Of a stretch of 64,000 bases of DNA, positions 33,783 to 41,684 are shown piece after piece (the first letter of the stretch is position 1; every line of letters begins with the position of its first letter). The position numbers and the translations under genes are program-made. The stretch spans positions 62,001-126,000 of the forward strand of contig CAMRSY010000001.1 in assembly GCA_947053545.1 (NCBI GenBank), read 5' to 3'. This DNA comes from an uncultured Clostridia bacterium (GTDB taxonomy: Bacteria; Bacillota; Clostridia; Christensenellales; Borkfalkiaceae). The notes beneath the pieces were generated by a model. The model had not been told where the DNA came from, did not search any database, and saw only the letters and a program-made list of their open reading frames with translations.

Positions 33783-35099
33783 TTATGCAATTTTTTCAAA
33801 ATCGGATAAGCCGAACGCCACAGAGGTTTCAACCGTTTCGCCGTTGCGCTCTACGGTAAACTTAACCTCGTCGCCCGCCCTCACCGATAACATAACGTCG
33901 TGAAAATTATGCTCGCGGTTAATTGCCAAATTTTCAACAACCTCATTGCCGCCGCGCACTATTTTTATTGCTTTTAAAATATCGCCGCCCTGCAGCTTGC
34001 CCGAAGCCGCGCCCTGAGCACCGGTAACAACAACCTTTTCGTATATTTCGGCATAGCCGTTTTCATTAAGCCCCGTTGAATACATATCTTCGACTGTCAC
34101 GTTTATGCCGTGTTTTATCCTGTTAATATAATGAACCTCTTCCGATTCGGCGTTGTAAGTATCGATAAGCGACTGTACCGCACGCTTTGTTGAAGAAGCA
34201 GGCAGCGCAAAGCCGAACCCCGTAGCGTCGGATTTACCCTTTGCATTTACCAGCCCGACAAGTTCGCCGCCCGTTTTAAAAAGTCCGCCGCCCGAATTGC
34301 CCGAGTTTATAAACGCCGATGTACGCAATACTCCGTATTCGTAATACTTAACCGTGCCGTTGTAATTTTTATCGCCCAAATCAACGGTAATATGTTCGTA
34401 ATCCTTTGAAATATAACCCACGTTGGCGCTTAGCTTTTGGCTGTTTGCATTGCCTATTGCGTAAACCGTTTCACCCACGTAAGATTCTTCCGCCGCCGTC
34501 CATTTTGCTGCTATCGCCTGCGATTTTTTTACCAGATCGCTGCCGGTAACCTTTAATACCGCCACGTCGTAAGCTTTACTTGCCGCAATAAGCTGCGCCG
34601 GAATAGCCGAGCGTGAATAAATTTCGGTATACTCGCTTTCCGAGCCGTACAGCCAAACGTGAATATTATCGGAATAATTGTCTCCTCCGGCTTTTACCGA
34701 ATATACTACGTGACAGTTTGTTACAACCGTCATATCGCCTTTTTCCTTATCTATATCCACTATAACGCCCGAACCGTCGCTTGCCTCGGTCCGCGTTATT
34801 GCCGCCTGCACCGAAACGGCAGACAAAAGCGAACGGTTTATCGAGCCCTGCAAGGTAGCCTGCGAGGAGATATCGGACGACACGTCGTTAAAATATTCTT
34901 TTAAAAACTCGTCGAACGAAAGCGAAGGTCTGCCCGTTTCTACCTTTACCGCTTCCCAAATATCGTATATGTTAAGGTCTTTGCCGTCTACGCCGTCGCG
35001 GCCGCCCATCATTTCGCAACCGCAAAACGCAACCGAAAGACATAGGGTAAGCGTTGCCGCCGCGCATGCAATTACCTTTTTTACCGTTGCTCTTTTCAT
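33783..35099 (-). CDS. HtrA/DegP-like trypsin-fold serine protease, probable lipoprotein
   Basis: 438 residues. A signal peptide ends in a lipobox-like AFCGC (Cys28), followed by a short collagen-like GRDGVDGKD segment. The protease domain has the full triad: His130 (TNCHVV), Asp178 (YDVAVLK) and Ser269 (NSGNSGGGLF). A PDZ domain covers about 330-430. It would degrade or refold damaged exported proteins outside the membrane. Phe at -3 is not ideal for lipoprotein processing, so the anchor is likely but not certain. The upstream partner is a sugar nucleotidyltransferase, 15 bases away. Confidence 0.88.
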   Translation of the reverse strand: MKRATVKKVIACAAATLTLCLSVAFCGCEMMGGRDGVDGKDLNIYDIWEAVKVETGRPSLSFDEFLKEYFNDVSSDISSQATLQGSINRSLLSAVSVQAAITRTEASDGSGVIVDIDKEKGDMTVVTNCHVVYSVKAGGDNYSDNIHVWLYGSESEYTEIYSRSAIPAQLIAASKAYDVAVLKVTGSDLVKKSQAIAAKWTAAEESYVGETVYAIGNANSQKLSANVGYISKDYEHITVDLGDKNYNGTVKYYEYGVLRTSAFINSGNSGGGLFKTGGELVGLVNAKGKSDATGFGFALPASSTKRAVQSLIDTYNAESEEVHYINRIKHGINVTVEDMYSTGLNENGYAEIYEKVVVTGAQGAASGKLQGGDILKAIKIVRGGNEVVENLAINREHNFHDVMLSVRAGDEVKFTVERNGETVETSVAFGLSDFEKIA

Positions 35100-35114
35100 A
35101 ACTTTACCTTAAAA

Positions 35115-36335
35115 TTAAATTTGAACTCCGTTTTTTATAAGCAGGGCGCGCGCCGTATCAACGCTGTCCGCCCCCGTCATATTTTTTACCGGTGCAAACT
35201 CCTTTTCCCTGACAACCTCGAAGCCTAAACATCCGCCCATAAGCTTAACCAAATCGACTGTAAGTGTTTCAAGTTTATAGCCGTTGGGCTTTTCTGGAAT
35301 AAAAACTTTTCCGTCCTTTATACAGTTTATCTTTTTTTCGGCAAGATGATACGGCAATGGACTGGCGCACACCTCGTTAAGTTTTTTTACGTTGAAAAAG
35401 TAGTTTAACGTAACGCCGTAACGGTAAACAAGCTGACCGGCGGCGTCGGTTTCGTATTTATAACGGTCGGGCATTTCGTAGTATTCCACAATGGTTGACA
35501 ATCCGTCCTCCTTGCATAAAACGCCCACTTTTTCTTCGGCGTTAACCTTTTTTACCACCTTACCCGAACAGGCAAGCCCGCTTGAAAGGGTTGCGCCCAA
35601 AAACACAGGGTCGCAAATCTTTTGCAAAACGTTGTCAACGCCGTATACGTTAAGCCACTCTATCCCTTCGTCATTTATCAGCTTTCCGCACCCCGCCTCT
35701 ATAAGCGAAGAATACCAACCGCCGTTTCCGTTAGGCGTTAATACGGGCGCGCATTTTTCCTGTAATAAAATTTTACCTTCAAACGAAACTGCCGGCGCGG
35801 TTTTCTGCATATAAAAATGAATTTTGCCGCCGTCGTAGCCGAAATAATTGTTATCTTTGAAAAACGCGCGGGTCTGTCCGTCGTTGATAACGCTTGTCAT
35901 TATAAAAAGGTGAGGATAAAAGCCCGCCCTTTCCGCAACGCGCAACAGGTCGCGCATCTGGCACTCGAATATAGAAAGCCATTTGTTAACGCCTATATTG
36001 AAAGTGCCTTTAGGCGCGTTTATACCCAGTCTGGTCCCCTGACCGCCTGCCAGAAGCACCGCCGCAACCTTTCCTTTTTTTATTGCGTCTAAACCGGTTT
36101 TATAATATTCTTCTCTGTTTTTTTCTATCTCTTCAAGCGAAACGGTATCGGCGGGAGACAGCGCTCCTACCTCTTTTTTTCTGTGAAAAGTTAAGTTTTC
36201 AAACGCGGCGAAATCGATATCCGCAATACCGGACAGCAGTCGGCGGCGGCTTTCGCCGTCAAGCTCGCCGTAGTATTCCAGAAGATGCGATTGGTTATAT
36301 TTTTCAAGTAACGCTTTTGCCGCGCTATAGTCCAT
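35115..36335 (-). CDS. UDPGP type 1 nucleotidyltransferase (UAP1-like UDP-sugar pyrophosphorylase)
   Basis: 406 residues. LAGGQGTRLG (95-104) plus PKGTFNIG is the UDP-sugar pyrophosphorylase signature of the eukaryote-like UDPGP family, different from bacterial GlmU or GalU. N-terminal helices and the late EKPNGYKLETLTVD segment resemble UDP-N-acetylglucosamine pyrophosphorylase (UAP1/AGX). It would join UTP with GlcNAc-1-P or another sugar phosphate. Substrate cannot be fixed from sequence. It is first in an operon with the HtrA protease and has a perfect consensus promoter. Confidence 0.83.
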   Translation of the reverse strand: MDYSAAKALLEKYNQSHLLEYYGELDGESRRRLLSGIADIDFAAFENLTFHRKKEVGALSPADTVSLEEIEKNREEYYKTGLDAIKKGKVAAVLLAGGQGTRLGINAPKGTFNIGVNKWLSIFECQMRDLLRVAERAGFYPHLFIMTSVINDGQTRAFFKDNNYFGYDGGKIHFYMQKTAPAVSFEGKILLQEKCAPVLTPNGNGGWYSSLIEAGCGKLINDEGIEWLNVYGVDNVLQKICDPVFLGATLSSGLACSGKVVKKVNAEEKVGVLCKEDGLSTIVEYYEMPDRYKYETDAAGQLVYRYGVTLNYFFNVKKLNEVCASPLPYHLAEKKINCIKDGKVFIPEKPNGYKLETLTVDLVKLMGGCLGFEVVREKEFAPVKNMTGADSVDTARALLIKNGVQI

Positions 36336-36393
36336 AATTTAATTCCTTTTGCAAATCTGCGCCTTTTTCGGCGTTATATTATCGACGGATAAC

Positions 36394-36422
36394 ATTATAT
36401 AATATATAAAAGTTTATGTCAA
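36394..36422 (-). promoter_or_regulatory. Consensus promoter of the UAP-HtrA operon
   Basis: Minus strand perfect TTGACA, 17-base spacer, perfect TATAAT. Predicted start near 36387. It stands back-to-back with the Nudix promoter, 32 bases apart. Confidence 0.9.
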
Positions 36423-36454
36423 ACCCATTTATCGGCGGAATTTTGCCCGCTATA

Positions 36455-36483
36455 TTGACATTTTTACCGCTTAGTATTATACT
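36455..36483 (+). promoter_or_regulatory. Promoter of the Nudix-lemA operon
   Basis: Perfect TTGACA, 17-base spacer, TATACT. Predicted start near 36490; a 50-base leader ends in AAGGAGGG before the ATG. Confidence 0.8.
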
Positions 36484-36541
36484 TAAACTGTAGTTTTAGC
36501 GTTGTCCGCATAAAACGGCGGACCAATAAGGAGGGAAAATT

Positions 36542-37033
36542 ATGTACTGTCCCGTATGCGGGGAAAAACTTGCCCTCTGCGTACACGACCAGGAAGGGCT
36601 TGTACCGTTTTGCAAACACTGCGAACAGTTCCGCTTTCCGCAGTTTGCTACTGCGGTTTCAATGGTTGTAACAAACAGAAGCAAGGATAAAATTTTACTT
36701 GCCAAACACATAGGTCAGGACGACTTTATACTTTTTGCAGGTTACGTTAAAAAGGGCGAAACAGCCGAAAAGACTGTTACGCGAGAATTCCGCGAAGAAA
36801 CCAAATTAAACGTAGTTAAATACAAGTATATGTCCAGCCGCTATCACGAGCCACACAACGTGCTGATGTTAAACTTTTTGGTGATTGCCGAAAACGGCGA
36901 AATTTCACTTGACAAAAACGAACTGGAAAGCGCTGTTTGGTTTGATTTTGATAAGGCTTTGCAGGCTGTGAGGAAAGATTCCGACGCGGAAGCGTTTTTG
37001 AAAAACGCGATAAACGAACTGAAAAAACAATAA
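36542..37033 (+). CDS. Nudix hydrolase with zinc ribbon (NudC-like)
   Basis: 163 residues. An N-terminal zinc ribbon has CPVCG and CKHC. The Nudix box follows: GYVKKGETAEKTVTREF continuing into REETKL, with all catalytic glutamates present and Lys at the usual last Gly. A zinc ribbon before the Nudix domain is typical of NAD(H) pyrophosphatase/decapping NudC enzymes, though this protein is shorter and lacks the SQPWPFPxS motif, so the substrate is uncertain. AAGGAGG is an excellent ribosome-binding site. lemA follows after 18 bases. Confidence 0.85.
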   Translation: MYCPVCGEKLALCVHDQEGLVPFCKHCEQFRFPQFATAVSMVVTNRSKDKILLAKHIGQDDFILFAGYVKKGETAEKTVTREFREETKLNVVKYKYMSSRYHEPHNVLMLNFLVIAENGEISLDKNELESAVWFDFDKALQAVRKDSDAEAFLKNAINELKKQ

Positions 37034-37051
37034 AGGAAAAAGGTGAAAATT

Positions 37052-37642
37052 ATGAATCTGCTTATGAGCGTTGGCACAATAGTAGGCATTGCAGTAGGCG
37101 CGGCGGTTGCCCTTATCGTAATAATTTTAGTTTGCTGGGGCATAGGCGCGCGCAATGGCTTTGTAAGAAACAGAAACACCTGCGAAGAGGCGTTTGCCAC
37201 GATTGACGTTTATCTTAAAAAGCGTTACGACCTTATTCCCAACCTTGTGGAAACGGTTAAAGGTTACGCCAAACACGAAAGCGAAACGCTTGAAAGGGTT
37301 ATTTCAGCCAGAAAATCGGGCATTGCGGCCACTACTTTAAGCGAAAAGGTTGCAGCCGACGCAGCCATGACACGCGCGATTGTGGACGTTAAAAAAGTTG
37401 CGGAACATTACCCCGACCTTAAAGCCAACGTAAACTTTTTAGACCTTTCCGGTCAGCTGAAACAAATAGAAACCCAGCTTGCGGAACAGCGCAAATATTA
37501 TAATGCGGTTGTTAAAAAATTTAACACCGATAAAGAGCTTTTCCCCAAGTCGGTTATAGCTGGTATGATGCACCTTGAAAAGATGCCCTATTTCGAACTT
37601 GAAAGCGACGAAGAGAGGCAAAACGTGAAGGTTAAATTTTAA
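37052..37642 (+). CDS. lemA: LemA family protein
   Basis: 196 residues from the ATG at 37052, chosen over a GTG nine bases upstream because AGGTG then sits six bases away. One membrane helix (about 6-30) is followed by the long helical bundle with the signature EAFATIDVYLKKRYDLIPNL, VETVKGYAKHE and YNAVVKKFNT. The outer face is cytoplasmic or extracytoplasmic depending on species; function is poorly known. The downstream partner is a DUF2207 protein, a recurrent pairing. Confidence 0.93.
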   Translation: MNLLMSVGTIVGIAVGAAVALIVIILVCWGIGARNGFVRNRNTCEEAFATIDVYLKKRYDLIPNLVETVKGYAKHESETLERVISARKSGIAATTLSEKVAADAAMTRAIVDVKKVAEHYPDLKANVNFLDLSGQLKQIETQLAEQRKYYNAVVKKFNTDKELFPKSVIAGMMHLEKMPYFELESDEERQNVKVKF

Positions 37643-37656
37643 CCGATAATTTTCCC

Positions 37657-37692
37657 GGGGCGGCTAACCAAACGGTCGCCCCTTTATTTTTG
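37657..37692 (+). terminator. Terminator or attenuator between lemA and the DUF2207 gene
   Basis: Stem GGGGCG/CGCCCC (37657-37662, 37677-37682) with a 14-base loop, then TTTATTTTTG. It lies 10 bases before the next ATG, so its T-run also forms the leader of the DUF2207 gene. Confidence 0.6.
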
Positions 37693-37702
37693 AGAGAAAT
37701 TT

Positions 37703-39619
37703 ATGAAAATATTGAAAAAAATCAGGTACATATTCTTTGCAGCGGCGATATTTATTTCAGCTACTGCCACTTTACTTTTGCAAAACGGCACCCCTGCGGC
37801 ATACGCAGCAGGGGCTTACGATTTTGAATTTACCGAATTTAACGTAACCTATGATATCCGTGCCGACCGTACTATGGACGTAACTATGGATTTGGGCGTA
37901 CACTATAAAGGTTACGACAGTACAGGTTTTATGCACGATATTCCCGTAAACTCCGGCGACCGGGTAAGACGCGTAAGCGCTTACGCACTGGACAGAACGG
38001 GCGGAACGGAACATTCGGTAACCTATAAGGTAAGACAGGAATTTAAAGACTTTATTACAGTTGATATCGGTGATAATTCCAAAAAAACAGGTCAGACGCA
38101 ATATTACCGCATTAAGTACGAATACGCGATAACAAAACCCGCCGACAAAAACGCCATATTTCTTAACGCCGTAGGCTTCGGCTCGGAAGCGCCCATGCAA
38201 AACGTTACCGTAGTTTTAAATCTTCCCGACGGGTTGACCAGCGCAAAATATTTCAGCGGACTAAAAGACACGGAAAGCGCAGGCGTTAACGTTAAGCCCG
38301 TAGGCAACACCGTAACGTTAAAACTGGAACATTTGAATGCAAAACAAGGCGTAACATTTCAGCTGGATTTTGAAGAAGGCGTTCTTACTACAAAAACGGA
38401 CCTTACCCCCTATTGGATTATTATAGTTGCCTGCGTTGTTTTGGCATTGCTGTTCGCCTTAAAGTTTTTGATTTTCAATAAGGACGGACTCGCGCCCGTA
38501 GTAAACCTTCAGGCGCCTAACGATATGGACCCCCTTGTAATGGGCAAGCTTATAGACAACAAGGTACATAAAAGCGACGTTACCTCGCTGATATATTACT
38601 GGGCAAACAAGGGTTACATTAAAATAGATTTAAAAGAAAACGCGGCGCATAAAAGCGAAAACGATATAGAGCTAATACGCATACGGAAAAGTTTACCCGA
38701 GGGCGCGCCAGCATATCAGATTAAAATGTACACAAATTTGTTTGCTACGGGCGAAATAGTAAAAATTTCCGATTTAACGTATAAATTTTACGGCACGGTA
38801 GAAAACGTAACCCGCGAGGTAAACGCGGAAAACAGCAGGCTGTACAGTGGAAAGAGTATGGCGGTTGCGGTTTTATTTGCGCTTGCAGGCGCGCTTTTTA
38901 TGGCGCTTACCCCCATAATATTAGCGCTTACCACTATTTCCGGCAAACTTTTTATTATAGCGCCTCTGTTTATGATTGTTCCGTCGTTCGTTATATTTGC
39001 GCTGTCGCAGACGCTGCGCAGTTACCGTTTAAAGTTTAAAAAGGGCAAACTTGCGCTATGTTATGCGGGCATTGCGCTGTTGGCGGCGGCATTTAGTCTG
39101 GTATACGTTTTACTGCTACCTTCGTACTACGTTGAAACGATGCCTAAAATAATTTTATGCATTGTGGGATTTGCGATAATAATGCTTTCGTCGCTTATTA
39201 TAAGCCGTACAAAAAAATATACCGAAAAACTGAACCATATTATGGGTTTCCGCGAGTTTATTGTTTATACCGAAAAAGAAAAACTTGAGCTTATGCTTGA
39301 AAAGAATCCCGAATTTTATTATCAGGTTTTACCGTATGCAATTGTTTTGGGCGTGTCGGATATATGGGAACATAAATTCGACGCCATTACAGTTGCTCCG
39401 CCAAGCTGGACCACCCGCTCGTACGCGGACGGCGTATTCGATTTTATAATATTCAACGCGGCAATGAGACGCGCAAATATGCATATGACTACCGCTTTCG
39501 CGTCGCGTCCTCAGTCAAGCCCATCTTCGGGCAGTTTCTCGGGCGGAGGTTCGCACGGCGGCGGCTTCGGCGGATTTTCAGGCGGCGGACACGGCGGCGG
39601 AGGTTTCCGCGGAAGATAG
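37703..39619 (+). CDS. DUF2207 family membrane protein
   Basis: 638 residues. A signal peptide (about 1-34) is followed by a beta-rich exported domain (about 36-225) with an FTEFNVTYDIRADRTMDVT start typical of DUF2207, a membrane helix near 232-256, a cytoplasmic region, four further helices (about 390-505), and a Gly/Ser-rich tail (about 600-638). The same Gly-rich tail occurs in TPM/LemA-associated proteins. The role is unknown; co-occurrence with LemA suggests an envelope complex. A weak GAGAG lies before the ATG. Confidence 0.85.
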   Translation: MKILKKIRYIFFAAAIFISATATLLLQNGTPAAYAAGAYDFEFTEFNVTYDIRADRTMDVTMDLGVHYKGYDSTGFMHDIPVNSGDRVRRVSAYALDRTGGTEHSVTYKVRQEFKDFITVDIGDNSKKTGQTQYYRIKYEYAITKPADKNAIFLNAVGFGSEAPMQNVTVVLNLPDGLTSAKYFSGLKDTESAGVNVKPVGNTVTLKLEHLNAKQGVTFQLDFEEGVLTTKTDLTPYWIIIVACVVLALLFALKFLIFNKDGLAPVVNLQAPNDMDPLVMGKLIDNKVHKSDVTSLIYYWANKGYIKIDLKENAAHKSENDIELIRIRKSLPEGAPAYQIKMYTNLFATGEIVKISDLTYKFYGTVENVTREVNAENSRLYSGKSMAVAVLFALAGALFMALTPIILALTTISGKLFIIAPLFMIVPSFVIFALSQTLRSYRLKFKKGKLALCYAGIALLAAAFSLVYVLLLPSYYVETMPKIILCIVGFAIIMLSSLIISRTKKYTEKLNHIMGFREFIVYTEKEKLELMLEKNPEFYYQVLPYAIVLGVSDIWEHKFDAITVAPPSWTTRSYADGVFDFIIFNAAMRRANMHMTTAFASRPQSSPSSGSFSGGGSHGGGFGGFSGGGHGGGGFRGR

Positions 39620-39673
39620 GGCGCACTGCGGTTCTAATATTTCTTTGACCTGTGTATCATAAATACACAGAAT

Positions 39674-39715
39674 AATACAAGCCGCGCGGCGATATTTCGC
39701 CGCGCGGCTTGTATT
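39674..39715. terminator. Bidirectional terminator, DUF2207 / rplI
   Basis: A perfect 19-bp inverted repeat (39674-39692, 39697-39715) with loop TATT and AT-rich ends serving both convergent genes. Its arm ACAAGCCGCGCGGCGA is nearly the same as the sdaA terminator arm. Confidence 0.9.
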
Positions 39716-39726
39716 TTGAAATTTTA

Positions 39727-40173
39727 TTATTCCTCTCCGCGCACAATAACGGTAACCTTTGCTGAAATTCCTTCTGCAAGTTTTAAAGTCACCTCATATT
39801 CGCCCACAGTTTTTATGGGATTTGCTATTACTATCTTCTTTTTGTCAACGCTGTACCCCGCAGCGCTTAAACTGTTGGACACGTCCTGCGCGGTTACCGA
39901 GCCGAACACCTTGCCGTTTGCGCCGACCTTTATATGCACCGTAAACTTTTTACCGTTTATTTCGTCGGCAAGCGCTTTCATTGCTTTAAGCTCTTCACGC
40001 TTATGAAATTCGTCCGCGCTCTTGCGCTGGTTAAGCTCGTTAATTTTTGTGGGAGTAGCCGCTTCCGCAAGCCCCTTTTTAATAAGAAAGTTGCGTGCGT
40101 AGCCCTCGTTTACCTCCAACAGGTCACCCTTTTTGCCCTGTCCCTTTACGTCCTGCAATAAAATAATTTTCAT
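39727..40173 (-). CDS. rplI: 50S ribosomal protein L9
   Basis: 148 residues. The N-terminal domain has VKGQGKKGDLLEVNEGYARN, the L9 signature; a long helix (about 45-75) joins it to the C-terminal rRNA-binding domain. L9 limits frameshifting on translating ribosomes. AAAGGAG precedes the ATG. In many Firmicutes it is followed by dnaB; here it is a single gene with a perfect -35 promoter. Confidence 0.97.
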   Translation of the reverse strand: MKIILLQDVKGQGKKGDLLEVNEGYARNFLIKKGLAEAATPTKINELNQRKSADEFHKREELKAMKALADEINGKKFTVHIKVGANGKVFGSVTAQDVSNSLSAAGYSVDKKKIVIANPIKTVGEYEVTLKLAEGISAKVTVIVRGEE

Positions 40174-40192
40174 TTTTAGCTCCTTTTAATAC

Positions 40193-40221
40193 ATTTTACT
40201 ATCCGCCGCCGCTTTTGTCAA
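40193..40221 (-). promoter_or_regulatory. Promoter of rplI
   Basis: Minus strand perfect TTGACA, 17-base spacer, TAAAAT. Predicted start near 40186. Confidence 0.85.
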
Positions 40222-40308
40222 TAGGCGCGCATTCTGTTAACGCCTAATTTTATGCAAGCGTATATTTAAGCCGAACGCGGCGCACAATAATGTTACGGAG
40301 GTAGACAT

Positions 40309-40467
40309 ATGGAAACCATTAATTTCGGAATTGCTTGCGACGTTTCAAAATGCAAGTACAACCACAACGGATGCAACTGCACCCTTGACAAGATTCACGT
40401 TGGTTCGACCTGCAACTGCCAGGACGACCACTGCACTTGTTGCGAAAGTTACTCCGCAAAGGTTTAA
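40309..40467 (+). CDS. DUF1540 cysteine-rich mini-protein
   Basis: 52 residues with ten cysteines. The start GIACDVSKCKYN, the middle GCNCTLDKIHVG and the end CTCCESY match DUF1540, small Clostridial proteins thought to bind metal or form compact Cys-rich folds. GGAGG lies eight bases before the ATG, so translation is well supported. It stands alone between rplI and the CvpA-like gene, with a shared terminator at its end. Function unknown. Confidence 0.88.
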   Translation: METINFGIACDVSKCKYNHNGCNCTLDKIHVGSTCNCQDDHCTCCESYSAKV

Positions 40468-40472
40468 TTTAA

Positions 40473-40511
40473 AAACGCGGCGCGCAATGTAACAAGTTGC
40501 GCGCCGCGTTT
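40473..40511. terminator. Bidirectional terminator, DUF1540 / CvpA-like
   Basis: A 15-bp perfect stem (40473-40487, 40497-40511) with a GC core, A-rich 5' end and T-rich 3' end between convergent genes. Confidence 0.88.
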
Positions 40512-40526
40512 ATTTACATATTTAAT

Positions 40527-41675
40527 TCAGTTAAACCATCCGCGGATAGGCATACCTTTAAACGATGACTCCATAGGATTAAACGTATAAACTCCGTCTC
40601 CCAGATGCGCATAACCAGCGTATGTGTTAAACTGCGCCATAAACGGCAAATCGTTTAAAGTATAAGCTATGCCGCCGAACACTATAAAAAGCATTACCAC
40701 TACAGCGCACAAAAGTATTGCGCCGAGCACGCCGTCAACCGCGCCGAAAACTGCGCTTTCACGAAATTTATCGAATATTTTAGGTAAAAATACCGCTATT
40801 AAAATTAAAACCACAAGCGACAGCAAGAAAATGATTAATGCTATTAAAATGCGCGCAACCATGTCGGTCGCTCCGCCGAGGGAACCGGAAATTTTTGAAA
40901 GTATTCCGTTTTTAAGCGCTTCTACCGCGCCTGCGCAGGCGTCGCTGCACGCTATCGACCAAGCCGCCGCGCCAAACCCGACGGTAAGCCCCAAAACAAC
41001 AACGATACATAAAACCGAACTTATTCCGCCGTTGTAACCAATTCTTAAACTGATGGCAAACGCGCAGATTAAAGGCAAATCCAAAGCAAGGCAACGCCCG
41101 GTGCCAAGCCAGCTTGCCGAAGACAGGGAAGCGGAAAAAATGTTCCTTACTTTTTCTATCGATGACAAATCGGCAAAAAGTAGAATTAAAACTATTACAG
41201 TTGCTATGCCTGTTAAAGCATTTATACATCCGCTTATGGCGCCGGCCACGCCGTCGGTAACCCCCCAGGCGCCCGCCGACCTCTTTATTTTTCTGCCGTT
41301 GCGCAACTGTTTTTTATATTCGCGCCTGTCGCCGCTGTCAACGGCGTTTAAAATAAGTTCTTCGTTTTCCGCCCTTTCGTCGTATTTTTGGTATTCGGAA
41401 AGCTTTATGCGCGCGTTAACCGCCCTTGCCAACATATGTTTAACGGACAGCATTACCGCGGACGTTAAAAGCAAAACGATAACCGCGGTTAATATAACCG
41501 CCAAACCGTATCCGCCCGAGCCCTTTTTTACGCCCGAACCTATCAAACGCTCGAATAAAAGGGTAATTAAAACGGTTATACCCCAAAACGACGTTTTGGT
41601 AAATTTTCGGAAAAAGCCTACCGCCGCGCCGATAACGGCGACAACGCAGACCGAAATTATGAATACTGTCGACAT
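40527..41675 (-). CDS. CvpA-like multi-pass membrane protein
   Basis: 382 residues with about eight membrane helices in two groups, split by a charged cytoplasmic stretch (about 95-130). The N-terminal helix pair with a GxxxGFFRKFTK turn resembles the CvpA/colicin V production family, but similarity is limited. Role unknown. It is last in the apparent fhs-glnS-cvpA transcript, 9 bases after glnS. Confidence 0.5.
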   Translation of the reverse strand: MSTVFIISVCVVAVIGAAVGFFRKFTKTSFWGITVLITLLFERLIGSGVKKGSGGYGLAVILTAVIVLLLTSAVMLSVKHMLARAVNARIKLSEYQKYDERAENEELILNAVDSGDRREYKKQLRNGRKIKRSAGAWGVTDGVAGAISGCINALTGIATVIVLILLFADLSSIEKVRNIFSASLSSASWLGTGRCLALDLPLICAFAISLRIGYNGGISSVLCIVVVLGLTVGFGAAAWSIACSDACAGAVEALKNGILSKISGSLGGATDMVARILIALIIFLLSLVVLILIAVFLPKIFDKFRESAVFGAVDGVLGAILLCAVVVMLFIVFGGIAYTLNDLPFMAQFNTYAGYAHLGDGVYTFNPMESSFKGMPIRGWFN

Positions 41676-41684
41676 CCTGTTTCC

